Positions 11,639 through 22,559 of a stretch of 64,000 bases of DNA are shown here, piece by piece. A program made the position numbers and the translations under genes. Source of the stretch: Capsicum annuum (taxonomy: Eukaryota; Streptophyta; Magnoliopsida; Solanales; Solanaceae); contig NC_061122.1 in the NCBI RefSeq assembly GCF_002878395.1, forward strand, positions 76,700,998 to 76,764,997, given 5' to 3'. Position 1 is the stretch's first letter. Each line of letters begins with the position of its first letter. The notes under the pieces were generated by a model that was not told the origin of the DNA, made no database searches, and saw nothing but the letters and a program-made list of their open reading frames with translations.

Positions 11639-13451
11639 TATAGTACCCTAGGTTTGGAACTCTAAATTTTTCTCAGTAATTATGCTTACTGCTCAGGGAA
11701 CGACATAGATTTTGAGTCGTGAAAACTCATCATGAGACGTATGGTTCCACTCGTGGTCTCATTAGTGAGTTTTTCCATGTTGTATCCCTTGATAACTAAC
11801 CCACAGTACAAGTCATCATGTTACGTGATGAGTTATTAGGGGTCACTCATCGTCTTAACAATAAAGGTTTCCTTAGAGTCTTCCATGGTTATAATTGGAT
11901 CCTCATACGTCATAGGGTGAAGTCATGACTCATAGGGAGGGAGTCGTGACCATAATAGTAAGGGGATAGGTTTTTGGGTCTCTGGCTACGAGTTTTGGTG
12001 ATGACTCATAATTGGCAACCATAAGTCATCACCTGACCCGTAGCAATCTGTAGACAGTTTTTTCTACATTGTCATTAAAGGCACTTAGTTCATTTCCTCC
12101 CTTTACCAATTATAACCCACAATAATAAAACACCCAAACGTTCCTTTTCTAATTATTTTAACAAGTCAAATGCACTCTCATCTCCCTCAAATTCCCAAGT
12201 CAAGAACAAAGCTGGGGTTTCAAGGATTGGTCATGTAAGGTTGAATTTGTGACTTCTCTTTTAATTTTGCGGATGTTTTTAGGAATATGTCTCTTCCCTA
12301 AACTAGTATTTTATTTTGGTATGCAAAGGTTTGATATTCCCATGGTTTTACCATATGGTTTGGGAATTTAGGTTAGGGCTTTGGATGGTTATTGTTTAAA
12401 TGGTATTCCCATGGTTTCTATGCATTTGTTTATGGTTTATTGATGTGTTTCTGAACTCATTGGGTGTATTGGTTAGTAAAAGGAATGGGGGTCATGTATT
12501 CCCCTAAATTTATGCATAATTGAATAGGGGGTCAGAGCATTCACCCACTTTTTTTGGTATTAAATTGATAATAACCATAACTCACTTTCATAATTGGTTT
12601 TTAAATATGGATAATCACATGGTTTTTCTTATTGTTCATATCTATTTCATTGCATTAATGGATAAATAGATAAAAGTGGTTTTGAAAAGGCCTTGGTGGC
12701 CATGTTTTTGTTCTAAATCATGATTTAGGGGTTGTGGCATTCCCCCAAATTGATTGATAATGGGAATGTGATATTTATATAAACTTGCAAGCATAATTGG
12801 TTTGACGATAGCACTGGTATATGACTTAATGGATGATTCCTTGGTTCAATGGATAGGTTATGTGCCAATATTTTTATTTAGGCTTAAAGCTCAGCGTAGA
12901 GGGTGGATGTCCCGAGGGAATGATATTTTAAACCACATTTGTAGATGTGGGGGTCTTTATCACTTTGTGCATGATTTATATATTTTGGATTGGCAGTGGT
13001 AAGGTATTCTCTAGCTTATCCTAGGATTTTTCTTGGTTCATATAGCTAAAAAACACTTAGGTGGTCATGTTTGCTAGTTTGTTTAAAGTGAAGTGGTGAA
13101 ATTCCATCTCCTTTAAAGGTTGGTCATTTTGTTGATTTCATTCCATAATTTATAATTTAAAAGTTAACATTAATATTATTATTTTCATTATTACTGTCAT
13201 GGTTAGGGGCATGTCTCGACAAAGTTTGATATTAAGACTAGTTTATAGTCTTTTATTAACATATGTAGGTTGGATTGTGTCATTGACTCTTAGAGCTACT
13301 TTTTTGTTACATTAATTATTTTATATTTATTCCTTGGTTGTTATCTTCTTTGTCATTATTTGTATTATTACTTGAGGGAAAGGCTATGGGGTAGTCTCTA
13401 GCCCACAGTGAGCCAAAGATACCTGTCTTTGCTAGGTGTGGGTTTTGGTCA
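11639..13451 (+). mobile_element. B-type LTR
   Basis: It starts TATAGTACCCTAGG (TGTAATACCC decayed) and aligns with 25571-27250. A series of GAGTCRTGACC-like words lies at 11700-12060, the 'aagtcaagaacaaagctgggg' region follows, and the end lies just before a primer-binding site. It therefore acts as the 5' LTR of the gag at 13668. It may also be the 3' LTR of the upstream pol, or it may mark a separate insertion into that pol. Confidence 0.75.
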
Positions 13452-13459
13452 TGAAAAGA

Positions 13460-13473
13460 TTGGTAGCAGTGCC
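13460..13473 (+). other. Primer-binding site
   Basis: TTGGTAGCAGTGCC resembles the initiator-Met tRNA complement TTGGTATCAGAGCC with two changes. It sits a few bases after the LTR end and about 200 bp before gag. Confidence 0.75.
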
Positions 13474-13667
13474 TAGGTTCAGGGTCTTTGGGTGTACACA
13501 AATTCATGCCGACTAGAGTCCTTTTAATCGATGTGTAGCGTGTCATTCTTATAAGGGGGATGCTATAATTCATTTAGGAATGTTTCCCTTTCTTGTGTTC
13601 TATTTTGGGCTATAGAGTCTAGGGTCATGGAATATCTCCAACTCCTAGTTTGCTCATATTTTAGATC

Positions 13668-14770
13668 ATGATTCCTCAAAGATCTAATGTTTGTAGAAAC
13701 TCTATCAAAACCTCTACCCCACTTGATGGCAATATAGAGAGGACTCACCCTGTCTATATAATATAAACCTGGTATAAGGTCCTCATTCCTGATTTTGTTT
13801 CTCCATCTGGGATTCCACCAGTCCCTACTAGACCAACTCCGGTTGGTGACACTTATGCTAAGTCATAACTTTATTCATCTTCTTACTCAGTTGGTGATAT
13901 CCCAGAATCGTCAATCTAGTCTTGTTAGTGTTGTTGTAAGTTCTTCTGATATTACTAAAGTTGTTCAGTTCATAAGGTTGAATACCCTAAACAGTATAGG
14001 CTCTAAGGTTGAGGATGATCCTCTAGGATTTATTAATGAGATAAAAAAGATTTTCTTTGTGATGCATGATACTAATGTAGAGGTTGTTCGGTTTTGCATT
14101 TATCAATTGAAAGATATGGCATATCAGTGGTATGAGGAGTGGGAGAAGTCGATGGGTACTGATGCCCAATAGGCTGTATGGGAATAGTTTTTCAATGCTA
14201 TTTTGGATTATTTCTTTCCTAAGGAGTTAAGGGAAGCTAAGGTTTATGAGTTTGAGAACTTGAGGCAAGGTAAGATGAGTATGAAGGACTATGCCTTAAA
14301 GTTCCATTAGTTGTCTCATTACGCTCTGGAGTTGGTGTCTAGCATGCAGATAAGATGAGAAAGTTTGCTTTAGGTTTGTCTCATTAAAGATATTGGAGTT
14401 TGAGGATGAAATTTTTAACAATGTCATGGATATTGCCAGACTTGTTGTTTATATGCCACAAGTTAAGGATGATAACGAGGGGAAGGCAGAGAAGGGAGAG
14501 AGGCAGAACAAGAAGTTCAGATACTCAGAGCAAGATGGAGGTCAGCAAGCTAGTAGGAGAGATTACAGGTAGTATTCCAAGAGAAGTAACTGGGGGCGTT
14601 CTAATTCATATTCTATGATTAGTGCTTCTTGTCCTAAGTTGTGTGGTGATCGTTATTTTTAGGGTAGTAGTGGTCCTAAGACATAGGGTGCCCATTCACA
14701 AGATAATGGAGCTTAGTTGAAAAACCCAACAATGTGGCCTTGAAAATTTTTTTGGTTGATTGGTGATGAT
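13668..14770 (+). pseudogene. gag: Decayed gag
   Basis: The start ATG at 13668 opens with MIPQRSN, matching the MPRRSE start at 45494. After a frameshift the core is clear: FIRLNTLNSIGSKVEDDPL (about 13965-14030), then YQLKDMAYQWYEEWEKSMG and the LRQGKMSMKDYALKFH motif (about 14260-14310). This is the Gag arrangement of Tekay-like chromoviruses. A basic, glycine-poor tail follows and the sequence decays just before the zinc knuckle. The gene is broken by stops at about 14170, 14310 and 14358 and by frameshifts. The rest of this element (pol, 3' LTR) does not follow; unrelated LTR DNA starts at ~14771. Confidence 0.85.
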
Positions 14771-15531
14771 CATAATATGTGTTATGTTATGACCTTGTAG
14801 TGTGTACTTTCTAATTGATGTAAAGATTTCTTTGGTGTATACTTAGGTGTTAACTTGTATCTTTACTTATCTATTAAAATTTGAAGACAGTTGAGTCACC
14901 TAAACCTTGGAACCATTTAGAAAACATCAACTTTTAAAGCATCTAGAGTGGATATGTTTGGGGGTAGTTGAGTCATACCCTAGGTCACGGCTCATATCCA
15001 CCATGCCTTCCTCTTTCGTATCCTAAGAATTATATTATGGTAACATACTGTACTCCATAAAACAAGATCATTAATTAGTAATAACAAAGCTTACGAGTTG
15101 TATACTAGCCAATGGTATAGTGTAAAGTCGCAAATCTGGAGCGGACTATTTTGGTCACGAGTTGAATTCACGATTGGAAGGAGAGTCGTACCCTTGGTTA
15201 CACCTCAAAGGTTCCTTTTCATACCGATAAAAGTATGTTTGACCTCAGAGAAGGCTAGGGTATGAGTTAGGGTACTACTCGTGCCATATGTCACAATTTC
15301 CATAGGAGTTGTATGGGGGAGTCATAACCAAGGACCTTTTAGTAATTTACCATGCTTAAAACCCTAAAACCCATCCCTATATTAGGCATAGTATCCTTAA
15401 AAGTCTTTAATTTACATTACTTAAACATCCTAAACACTCTAAAGACTCTTGGAAGCAAGATTAGAGGTTAGGATTGGCAGGTGTTAATCAAGTGTCAAGG
15501 AAGAGGTTAAGTTTGTTCGTTAATCAAGTTG
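14771..15531 (+). mobile_element. Left part of a C-type LTR, interrupted by a solo LTR
   Basis: The segment has the layout of B/C LTRs: 'gagtcataccc' and 'gagtcgtacccttgg' words, then 'ccctaaaacccatccc' and 'aagcaagattagagg'. It ends at the target duplication of the solo A LTR, and the same LTR resumes at 19211. The left terminus is not visible; the first ~90 bp may be unrelated. Confidence 0.5.
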
Positions 15532-15774
15532 TTTAATGTAAGACCCCACAAATATCTCTCATAGTTTGAGCCTTAGATCATGTCAAATAAAGCATAAATC
15601 CAGTCAAAAAAGATTGAAAATTCTCTTCCCAAGTGAGAAATATTTTGAACCGTGTAGAAATATTCATGTAGATCTTTGAATAATCTTTCCAATCGATACC
15701 AATTTCGTCAAAATCCGACATTAGACGAGGAAGTTATGGTCATTTTACTGAAAATAGTCGGAACTACCTAGGTT

Positions 15775-16110
15775 CGATGGCCAGGTTGACGGATCACTGA
15801 GATTGCGATGGACCGTCACCCAACCCATCGTAACAAAGGTTGTGATGACCATGTATGATAGCCAAGACACTGCCCGTCGAGGCTGCGATGAACCATTGCT
15901 AGGACCATCATGCTGAGGTAGTGTGACCTCATCTTGGCCATTGTTCAACAGATGGTCCGACGGACCGTTGGGTTTATGATGGACCATCGCTGTGACTGTC
16001 GCATCGAGGTAGTGTGTTCTGTTTCTGACTGCTTTGCAATGAACGATCTGGCGAACTGTCAGACTGAGCAATGGATCGTTACTTCAACCGTCGCAGACCC
16101 CGTTCAACAT
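15775..16110 (+). repeat. GC-rich block of near-palindromic GATGGACCRTC words
   Basis: Variants such as GATGGACCGTC (about 15807), GATGGTCCGACGGACCGT (about 15952), GATGGACCATC (about 15978) and ATGGATCGTT (about 16071) cluster here in an otherwise AT-rich LTR. Small open frames over this block (15745-16322) owe their length to its GC content and are not genes. The motif type is familiar from Solanum LTRs. Confidence 0.7.
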
Positions 16111-17873
16111 TCTTACTCAATTTTAAAAGAGTTTTTTGGTCTTTTTCCCACACTTTTCAGCCCATATTTATATCCGATCAAGGGTCACAATTTCATTCTT
16201 CATCTTCAACATCACAAACTAGGGTTTCTACAAGATCAAAACCCTTTCTTCTTCAAAAAAAAATGAAGAAATCAAGAATCTCTTCAAGAGCTTTCAAGAA
16301 AGAGTTTCTCTATGGTATCTAGATGTTTATTCTTGGGTCCCTTTAATCCAAGAAGCTCAAGAACCCTTTTTAAAATTCAAAGATATTATGGTTGTGGGTT
16401 TTCATGATTCATGTAAGTTGAAATTAATGTTCATGCTATTATTGAGTTTTGATTCATGTTTGCTGGCAAGGATGTCAAGCTTTAACCCAAGTATGTGATA
16501 TTCATGATAAACCCTCTTCAAGTAGCTTGTTAAGGCTTGTGTTCATGTCAATTAAGTAAAGAAAATTGTTGAATAACAAAAGCGTGCTCCACATATGTTT
16601 GATAAAATGCTTATGTGAAGGAATTAGAGCCATTATAGCATGTTGCCTAGAAATCCCCAATTGTGTGCAAGCCCATGCATGTCAAGTGTTTGTTGAAAAG
16701 CCTTAGTGAATGAATTGTGACATGATTGCATGAAATTCCCCAATTATGTGTTGTTTAATACATGCTAAGACTTTAATACATGCCTAGTGTTTGGTGCAAG
16801 ACTTTGGTGAGTGGATACGATCCAATAGCATGTCCCCCTATGTTATTTCATGTTTAGGATTCCTAAATGCTTGAAGTGATGCCTTAGTGATTATGATGGT
16901 AAATAATTATCCATGGTCTTGATTATTTAAGAATGGTTATTCTTTACTTTTATGTTATCAAGTCATGGGGGTATTTATACCTGACAATTTAGCTGTTGTC
17001 TAGAGCCCATTTTAGTTTTCACAATAATTTTAGTCCAGCTATGATTCTTAGAACTCAGCGAGTTATAGAACTCTGTATTCTCAGATAGATACAGAACTTA
17101 AAAAATCTAAGTAATGCCTATAATCGCTGTAATCTCAGTATCGCTAGTAATCTATCCTCATTTTTGTACCCAACTCAAATCTAGTAATATTCAAGTGTTC
17201 AATTTTGACCTCTATAGTAATCGAGTACTCTGTTCAAAGCTCGGTGTAATTTAGTTAGATAACGAGATTCAGTAGTATTCCGTCAGATACTAAACAAAGT
17301 GAATTCAGCTTAACTTAGTCAGATCATTCAATAAACATGATCAGTATCAGTGTCAGCTTAGTTTTTGTTCAATTAAGAATCAGTTCAGAGACTTTCAGTT
17401 GGGAGTTGGATCTAGTACCGAGCGAGGGTAGGGATTGTGGCTCCCCTTCATAGAGGTAGAGTCATTAGGAGCAATCCCTGAACTCTACAACTGCGTAGCC
17501 AGTTCAGGATACAGGAATCACCAATCAGGAAAGGATGGTCACCCGTCAGATAGGCTTAACTATTATATGCCTTTGGCTTTACTTCCTGCGAGGGTTACCT
17601 GTCAGATAGGCTTGACCAGAGAGGTATTTACCTATAGCATGGTATTGACACCTTTCAAGCTTGGGTTTCAGGTTTGACCCCACCAGTTGAGATTCAAGGC
17701 TTATCAGTTAAGTGACTACTTCTTATGGTTGTAGTTTTGATACGAATCTTCATAAATGAGGACTGTCATATACAGTCATTTCTCTCAGTAAGGAACTTTG
17801 ATAGTTCCATTGATTCATGGACCGCCCGTCAGATATGTTTGGTCCCATATAAAGTTATTTATTATCAGATTTA

Positions 17874-18349
17874 GTGATTACCCATCAGATAAGCATGATA
17901 TCAATCTCATATTCAATTGAGCAATCTCATTATTAAATCCCGAGATTACCTGTTAGATAGGCTTGATCTCAGTCTCATATTTAGTTGAGTGATCTCATTA
18001 TCAGATCCTAAGATCACCCATTAGATAGGATTCTCTCAGTCTCAGCTTCAGTTAAGTATTCTTGTTATTAGATCTAGAGATCACCCATGATATAGACTTG
18101 ATCTCAGTCTCATATTTAGTTGAGTAATCTCATCATCAGATCCCGAGATCACCCGTCAGATACGCTTGATCTCAGTCTCAGATTCAGTGGAGTATTCTTG
18201 TTATCAGATCTAGAGATCACCCGTTAGATAGGCTTGATCTCAATCTCTGATTTAGTTGAGTATTCTTGTTATCAGATCTAGAGATTACCCGTCAGATAGG
18301 CTTGATTTCAATCTCAGATTCTGTTAAGTATTCATGTTATTAAATTTGG
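17874..18349 (+). repeat. 68-bp tandem repeat inside the solo LTR (about 7 units)
   Basis: Units start at 17874, 17942, 18010, 18077, 18145, 18213 and 18281, a period of 68 bp (once 67). Most contain GAGATCA, a 15-base loop such as CCCGTCAGATAGGCT, then TGATCTC, that is, a 7-bp stem. Single relatives of the hairpin lie upstream at 17593-17617 and 17818-17846. There are no unique spacers between units, so this is not a CRISPR array. Confidence 0.85.
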
Positions 18350-18793
18350 ACATAATCATTTCTTATTATTGAATGTAGATTTCGGAATCTTCCATTAGAG
18401 AGGTCTGATCTCCAATGCATTTAGTCTAGAGTAGAAGCCTCAAAATTTAATCAATGATTTTAGTAGATTCAGTTAATCAGTTTTAGTATCATTAATTTTT
18501 TAGATCACTAGCTAGATAACACTGATCTCAACTCCAGTACTCAGTAATTGGTATTAGATAATTCAGTTGTTCAGTATCATTGTATAAGTGGTGAGTTCAG
18601 GTTACAGTATTGCAATATCAGAGTTTTTGTATTCAGGGTTGTGATGGTTATAGTTATGGTGTATGCATTCATACATGCGTTCTCATTCAGTACTCTCATG
18701 ATTATTTAGTTAAATAATTGTTTATGCATAAGCCTTGCATTTAGCCTTACCTCGTCTGCATACTTGGTACATTACTCTATTGACATATTTGTG

Positions 18794-18819
18794 CTATGGT
18801 GTTTTATTTGACACCATAG
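18794..18819 (+). other. Conserved LTR hairpin (A family)
   Basis: CTATGGTGT and ACACCATAG form a 9-bp stem with an 8-base loop, 386 bp before the LTR end. Matching hairpins in other A-group LTRs are at 8-28, 2774-2796, 34615-34638 and 37560-37591. The stem sequence differs at 34615 (TATGATATGA / TCATATCATA) yet pairs fully. Confidence 0.75.
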
Positions 18820-20472
18820 GTTTAGAGGCATGAGATCCAGAGTACCCTTAGCAGCTTAGTCCTAGTCAGTAGTAGTAGATATAGTAGTGAGTTCTCTTTA
18901 TTCGATGATGATCCTTTTATCATTATTGCATCAGAATTTGTTTATTTTCAATAGGCAGAGTTATTTAGGAACATGTCCCATCAACTCTACAACTTAGATT
19001 TTTTAGAGGCTTTTGAACAGATGTGTCAGTATTTAGTTTTAAATTTTGAGTATTTTTGGATGTTTTGAACCTTATGGAAAGTTTTTGCATCTATTATCTA
19101 TATTGTGCAGATCCAGGTATAGATATCAGTAGAGGGTTAGCTTGTGGTCCTCTGGGATCATGAGTACCGAGTGACATTTCGATTCCAGAAAAATGAGTCA
19201 TTACATTTAAGGCATGTATTTATTCACCAATTTAAATAACTCTAAACCCATGTATTTTTCTCTTGAATTAGTATGTGTACATGGTGGTTTTGAATAAAAT
19301 GAAAAGTGTTTTAAAACCTACCAATGAATAATGATGATTCTTGTTTATACTTGTTTTGATACATGTTATTGATGGTAGACTGCATATGTGGATCATTATT
19401 TTATGTTTTTTAACATGATGTACTTGAGTAATCCTAGTCCTGGTGATATATAACATGAAAATGACCTTGATATAAGTATGCACATTAGGTGTTTGTGAAA
19501 ATGTCTAAGTGACATGCCTAGTTACATGTAGGTATTTTATTGAGTAAGGAAAATAGCCTAATAAGCATGAATGATTGGTTAATGGTATGTTAAATTTATT
19601 ATGAACTATGTAATATGTATTTGTAGATATTCTTGGATCAATGACTAATAAGGGATTGAAACCCTAGACATGATAATGAACTTATTATTTATGTTGAGAC
19701 ATGATAATGAACTTATTATGTGTGTTAAGAATAAATTTGGTAAGAATATCGTGAAAACTTGCTAATGAATTGTAATTGATATGTGGGTCTTGGTTACCAT
19801 AAATGTAAATAATGATCGTTGAGTTAAGGAATGTGGCCTATTGAAATCATAAATGGTTAAATAGTTGTGTGAAGGTCAAATGAGTATCTATTTAATTGGT
19901 CTAGTTGACATGAATAAGTTATGACAATGTCTAAAGGAATGTGAATCTTTGTAGATGGTTTATTAAGGCCTTGTTGGCCATTTATTGAGTTATAATAATA
20001 GTGAATGCTTGGAAATGATTGATAACAACCTTGTTAATTATGTAACGCGTTAGTTTGTTGCTTAAATAGGGCAATGACCCTTTTTGTGTGAATGTTTGTC
20101 AATTGTATTGTATTTGTGTGATTAGCCATGTAATTTGTTAATCTTTGACCATGATTGTTTGATCACTAAGAAAGGGGTTAAATTCCGCAAGTTAGATCTT
20201 GAATTGTATAAGGAACCAAGTATGGTGAAAACTTGATATAATATTATTAATGACATGTGAATGGCTTGAATGGGTCTTGAGGATCATAAATTGGATTGAA
20301 TGATTAATTAAATGAAGGCATCGGCCTATTGAAATAGTTGAGCAATAAAGGCTCCCATCGGACCATGTGCTCCTGTGTAATATTAAATTGTCCAAGTGAG
20401 CCAAATCCCTAGATATGATATGAATTGTATGAATGAACATGTATAAACTATTAGTTCAAGATTTTAAATGTC

Positions 20473-20702
20473 GACTAATAAAAGCAATGAAATGATTTGT
20501 AGTTCAAGTCCATAGTCTGATGAGATGGCTTATGGTTTGAGCCCCTCTCCCAATGAAATGACTAGTGGTTTGAGTCCCTAGTCTAATAAGATGGCTTGTG
20601 GTTTGAGTCCCTCGCATAATGAAATTACTAATATTTCAAGTCCCTAGTCAAATGAAATAGAGTGTGGTTTAAGTCCCTCACCTAAAAAGATCTCTTGGGG
20701 TT
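20473..20702 (+). repeat. 33-bp tandem array (6-7 units)
   Basis: The word [TC][GA]AGTCCCT recurs at 20505, 20538, 20571, 20604, 20637 and 20670, an exact period of 33 bp despite base divergence between units. Best-preserved units read GGTTTGAGTCCCT followed by 'agtctaa.aagatggct'. The other C LTRs hold the same word but dispersed. Confidence 0.85.
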
Positions 20703-20714
20703 AAAATAGCTCGT

Positions 20715-21037
20715 TAAATATGTATGCATGTGATTAGAGTTCCATGCATACTTTAATGTGTAAGCATGTGATTAGAGTTCCATACCCACTTGAATGTGTA
20801 AGCATGCAATTAGAGTTCCATTCCTACTTAAATATGTAAGAATGCGATTGGAGTTTCATACCCAGTCAAACATGTGATTATGTGATTAGAGTTCCATGCC
20901 TGGTTAAATATATGATTATATGATTGTAGTTCCATGAACAAGTGAATTTCTGAGCATGTGATTAGAGTCCTATTCCTAGTTGAATATGTGATTATGTGAT
21001 TAGAGTCCCACGCCTAAGTAATTGTGGTATACGGGCA
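20715..21037 (+). repeat. 38-bp tandem array (8 units)
   Basis: ATTAGAG (or a near match) falls at 20733, 20771, 20809, 20847, 20885, 20923, 20961 and 20999, a period of exactly 38 bp. The unit is roughly 'gcatgtgattagagttcc' plus a variable half. It lies just after the 33-bp array and ends at ~21037. Confidence 0.87.
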
Positions 21038-21869
21038 GAGTCTTTGTTTTGATATATAACTACATAGTTGTAGTCCCTTTTTTCCTGATGAAGTATGACC
21101 ATAGATGAAGTACCTTGTCTAATTATATATAATTGTGGTTAAATTCTTATTCCTAATAAGGATGGTATGAACCTTAGTGTAATGTTGGAGTCCTCTACTT
21201 GGTGTCACATGGTTAAAGTAATTTAGAATGTTGTTAAGTCTTTATAACTTTATTACCATGTGATATAACTATATTTAAGGATAAATGTATCATCATGATT
21301 GAATGTGATATATAGACATGTTGTAGAATGATGATATTATTTTATCCTTATCCTTAAGTTGGATGGTAGTGCTCCAACTGCAAATATTCTTCGAATGGTA
21401 GATCCATATGCAACGTAGGGACTGGAGCATCTTTTTCTTCTTCTATGGAATTATCGGATGTTTGAGCAGATTCATGCGTTGACCTTGAAGTGGTGAGCTT
21501 CCATTCTCCAAAAAACCTACCTTTCATAATGATTTTACTTTATGTCATAGACTTGTATAGGATTGGTACTTTTCTATTATCGGGGGAATGTCTTGATATA
21601 TTTTTCACTCGGTTGTTTAGAGGTTTTGTCGTTGACTTTGGACCTGGGCATATTGGCTAAACTATTGTTATTAATAAAATAGTAGATGTTGTCTAGCATT
21701 GGCTATTAGACTTATATTTCTGCTATTCTTATTTTACGGTCGACATTATCCAACGGTTATGGATTATTGTTGGTGATTAGGTTAGGTTATCGAAGCGCTT
21801 GAGGTGCCCATATGACAAGGCCTAATGTTTAGGGCTTATCATTAGTCATCCCCACCCTATCCTTCTTGT

Positions 21870-22520
21870 TAGCTTCACATTATTATTATGATGGGTGAAG
21901 GAACTTGTGCCTCAAATATGGTCAGCTCAGTCATATTAGAGAACCTGACCTTCAACTAATGTGGCTATTGGAGATAATAATGTCCCAGTTACTCTTCATC
22001 TTTTGTGCCAAAGAGAGCTAGTTTTTTTACCAGTATGGGTTTGAATCGTCTTTGTGACCTTACCACTCATTAGCTTCTCCTGAAGTTATCATTGGTACAT
22101 TAAGGATTTTGTCTTGATATGTGTATTATTTTCTTGATCCTTTGTCTACCCTTACTAATGTGACCTTTTAGGTAAACGTGAACTTCAATTTTAGTCCTGA
22201 AACTATTTTTGAGCCTTTCTTTTTACCTACCGTGGTGAGTGATTGTATTATGGCTAGAGAGGTCTAAAGGGTTATGTGGTGTCCATTTTTCATAGGGGAC
22301 TTTAGTGGATTTTATGGATATTGACGTGGTTGATTTTGATCTTATCTTAGGGATGGATTGGCTTTGCTCATGCTATGCTTCTCTAGATTGTAGCACTGGA
22401 AAAGTCAGTTTTCAATTTCTTAATGAATCAGGTATTGAATAGGAAGTATGTTCTTAGTGCCAATAGGGAGGTTTATTCTTATCTTAGAGCCTAGAAGTTG
22501 ATATCCAAAGGGTGTCTTTA
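21870..22520 (+). pseudogene. Decayed gag C-terminus and protease
   Basis: A worn zinc knuckle (CLKYGQLSHI, near 21910) opens the fragment. The protease region follows. The active-site loop reads LDPLSTL (near 22135) where this lineage normally has LDPGATL or similar, so the glycine is lost. The protease end is well kept: DIDVVDFDLILGMDWL (about 22318-22370). Stops and frameshifts separate the pieces. The N-terminal two-thirds of gag is absent and a C-type LTR abuts directly. Confidence 0.75.
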
Positions 22521-22559
22521 ACATCTAGTTTGAGTTAAGCTTCTAGTTTTGAGAGTCCC

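Larger units (their letters stand above)
15532..19210 (+). mobile_element. Solo LTR, subfamily A, with 5-bp target duplication
   Basis: The LTR proper spans 15537-19205 (3669 bp), from TGTAAGACCCC to GTCATTACA. It is flanked by TTTAA at 15532-15536 and TTTAA at 19206-19210. The flanking DNA on both sides belongs to one C-type LTR. This is the signature of an insertion later reduced by LTR-LTR recombination. It contains a GC-rich block (15775-16110), a 68-bp tandem array (17874-18349) and the CTATGGTGT hairpin (18794-18819). Confidence 0.88.
19211..21860 (+). mobile_element. Right part of the C-type LTR
   Basis: It continues the LTR interrupted at 15531. It matches 43676-45282 and 48261-50152 in order: an AT-rich part with 'ttggtaa', repeated 'gagtccct' words, and the 'cttatccttaagtt..tgctcc' and 'aagtggtgagcttcc' blocks (21345-21505). 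Here the middle is expanded by 33-bp and 38-bp tandem arrays. Instead of an LTR end with primer-binding site, it runs into a gag zinc-knuckle region near 21870, so the junction is recombinant or deleted. Confidence 0.6.

Noticed and set aside
15745..16322. Three overlapping open frames of 83-110 codons
   Set aside because: They sit on the GC-rich word block of an A LTR; frame length comes from low stop-codon density and no family resemblance was seen.
17874..21037. Regular repeats with fixed spacing as possible CRISPR arrays
   Set aside because: The units are contiguous tandem copies without unique spacers, there are no cas genes, and the context is plant LTR DNA.
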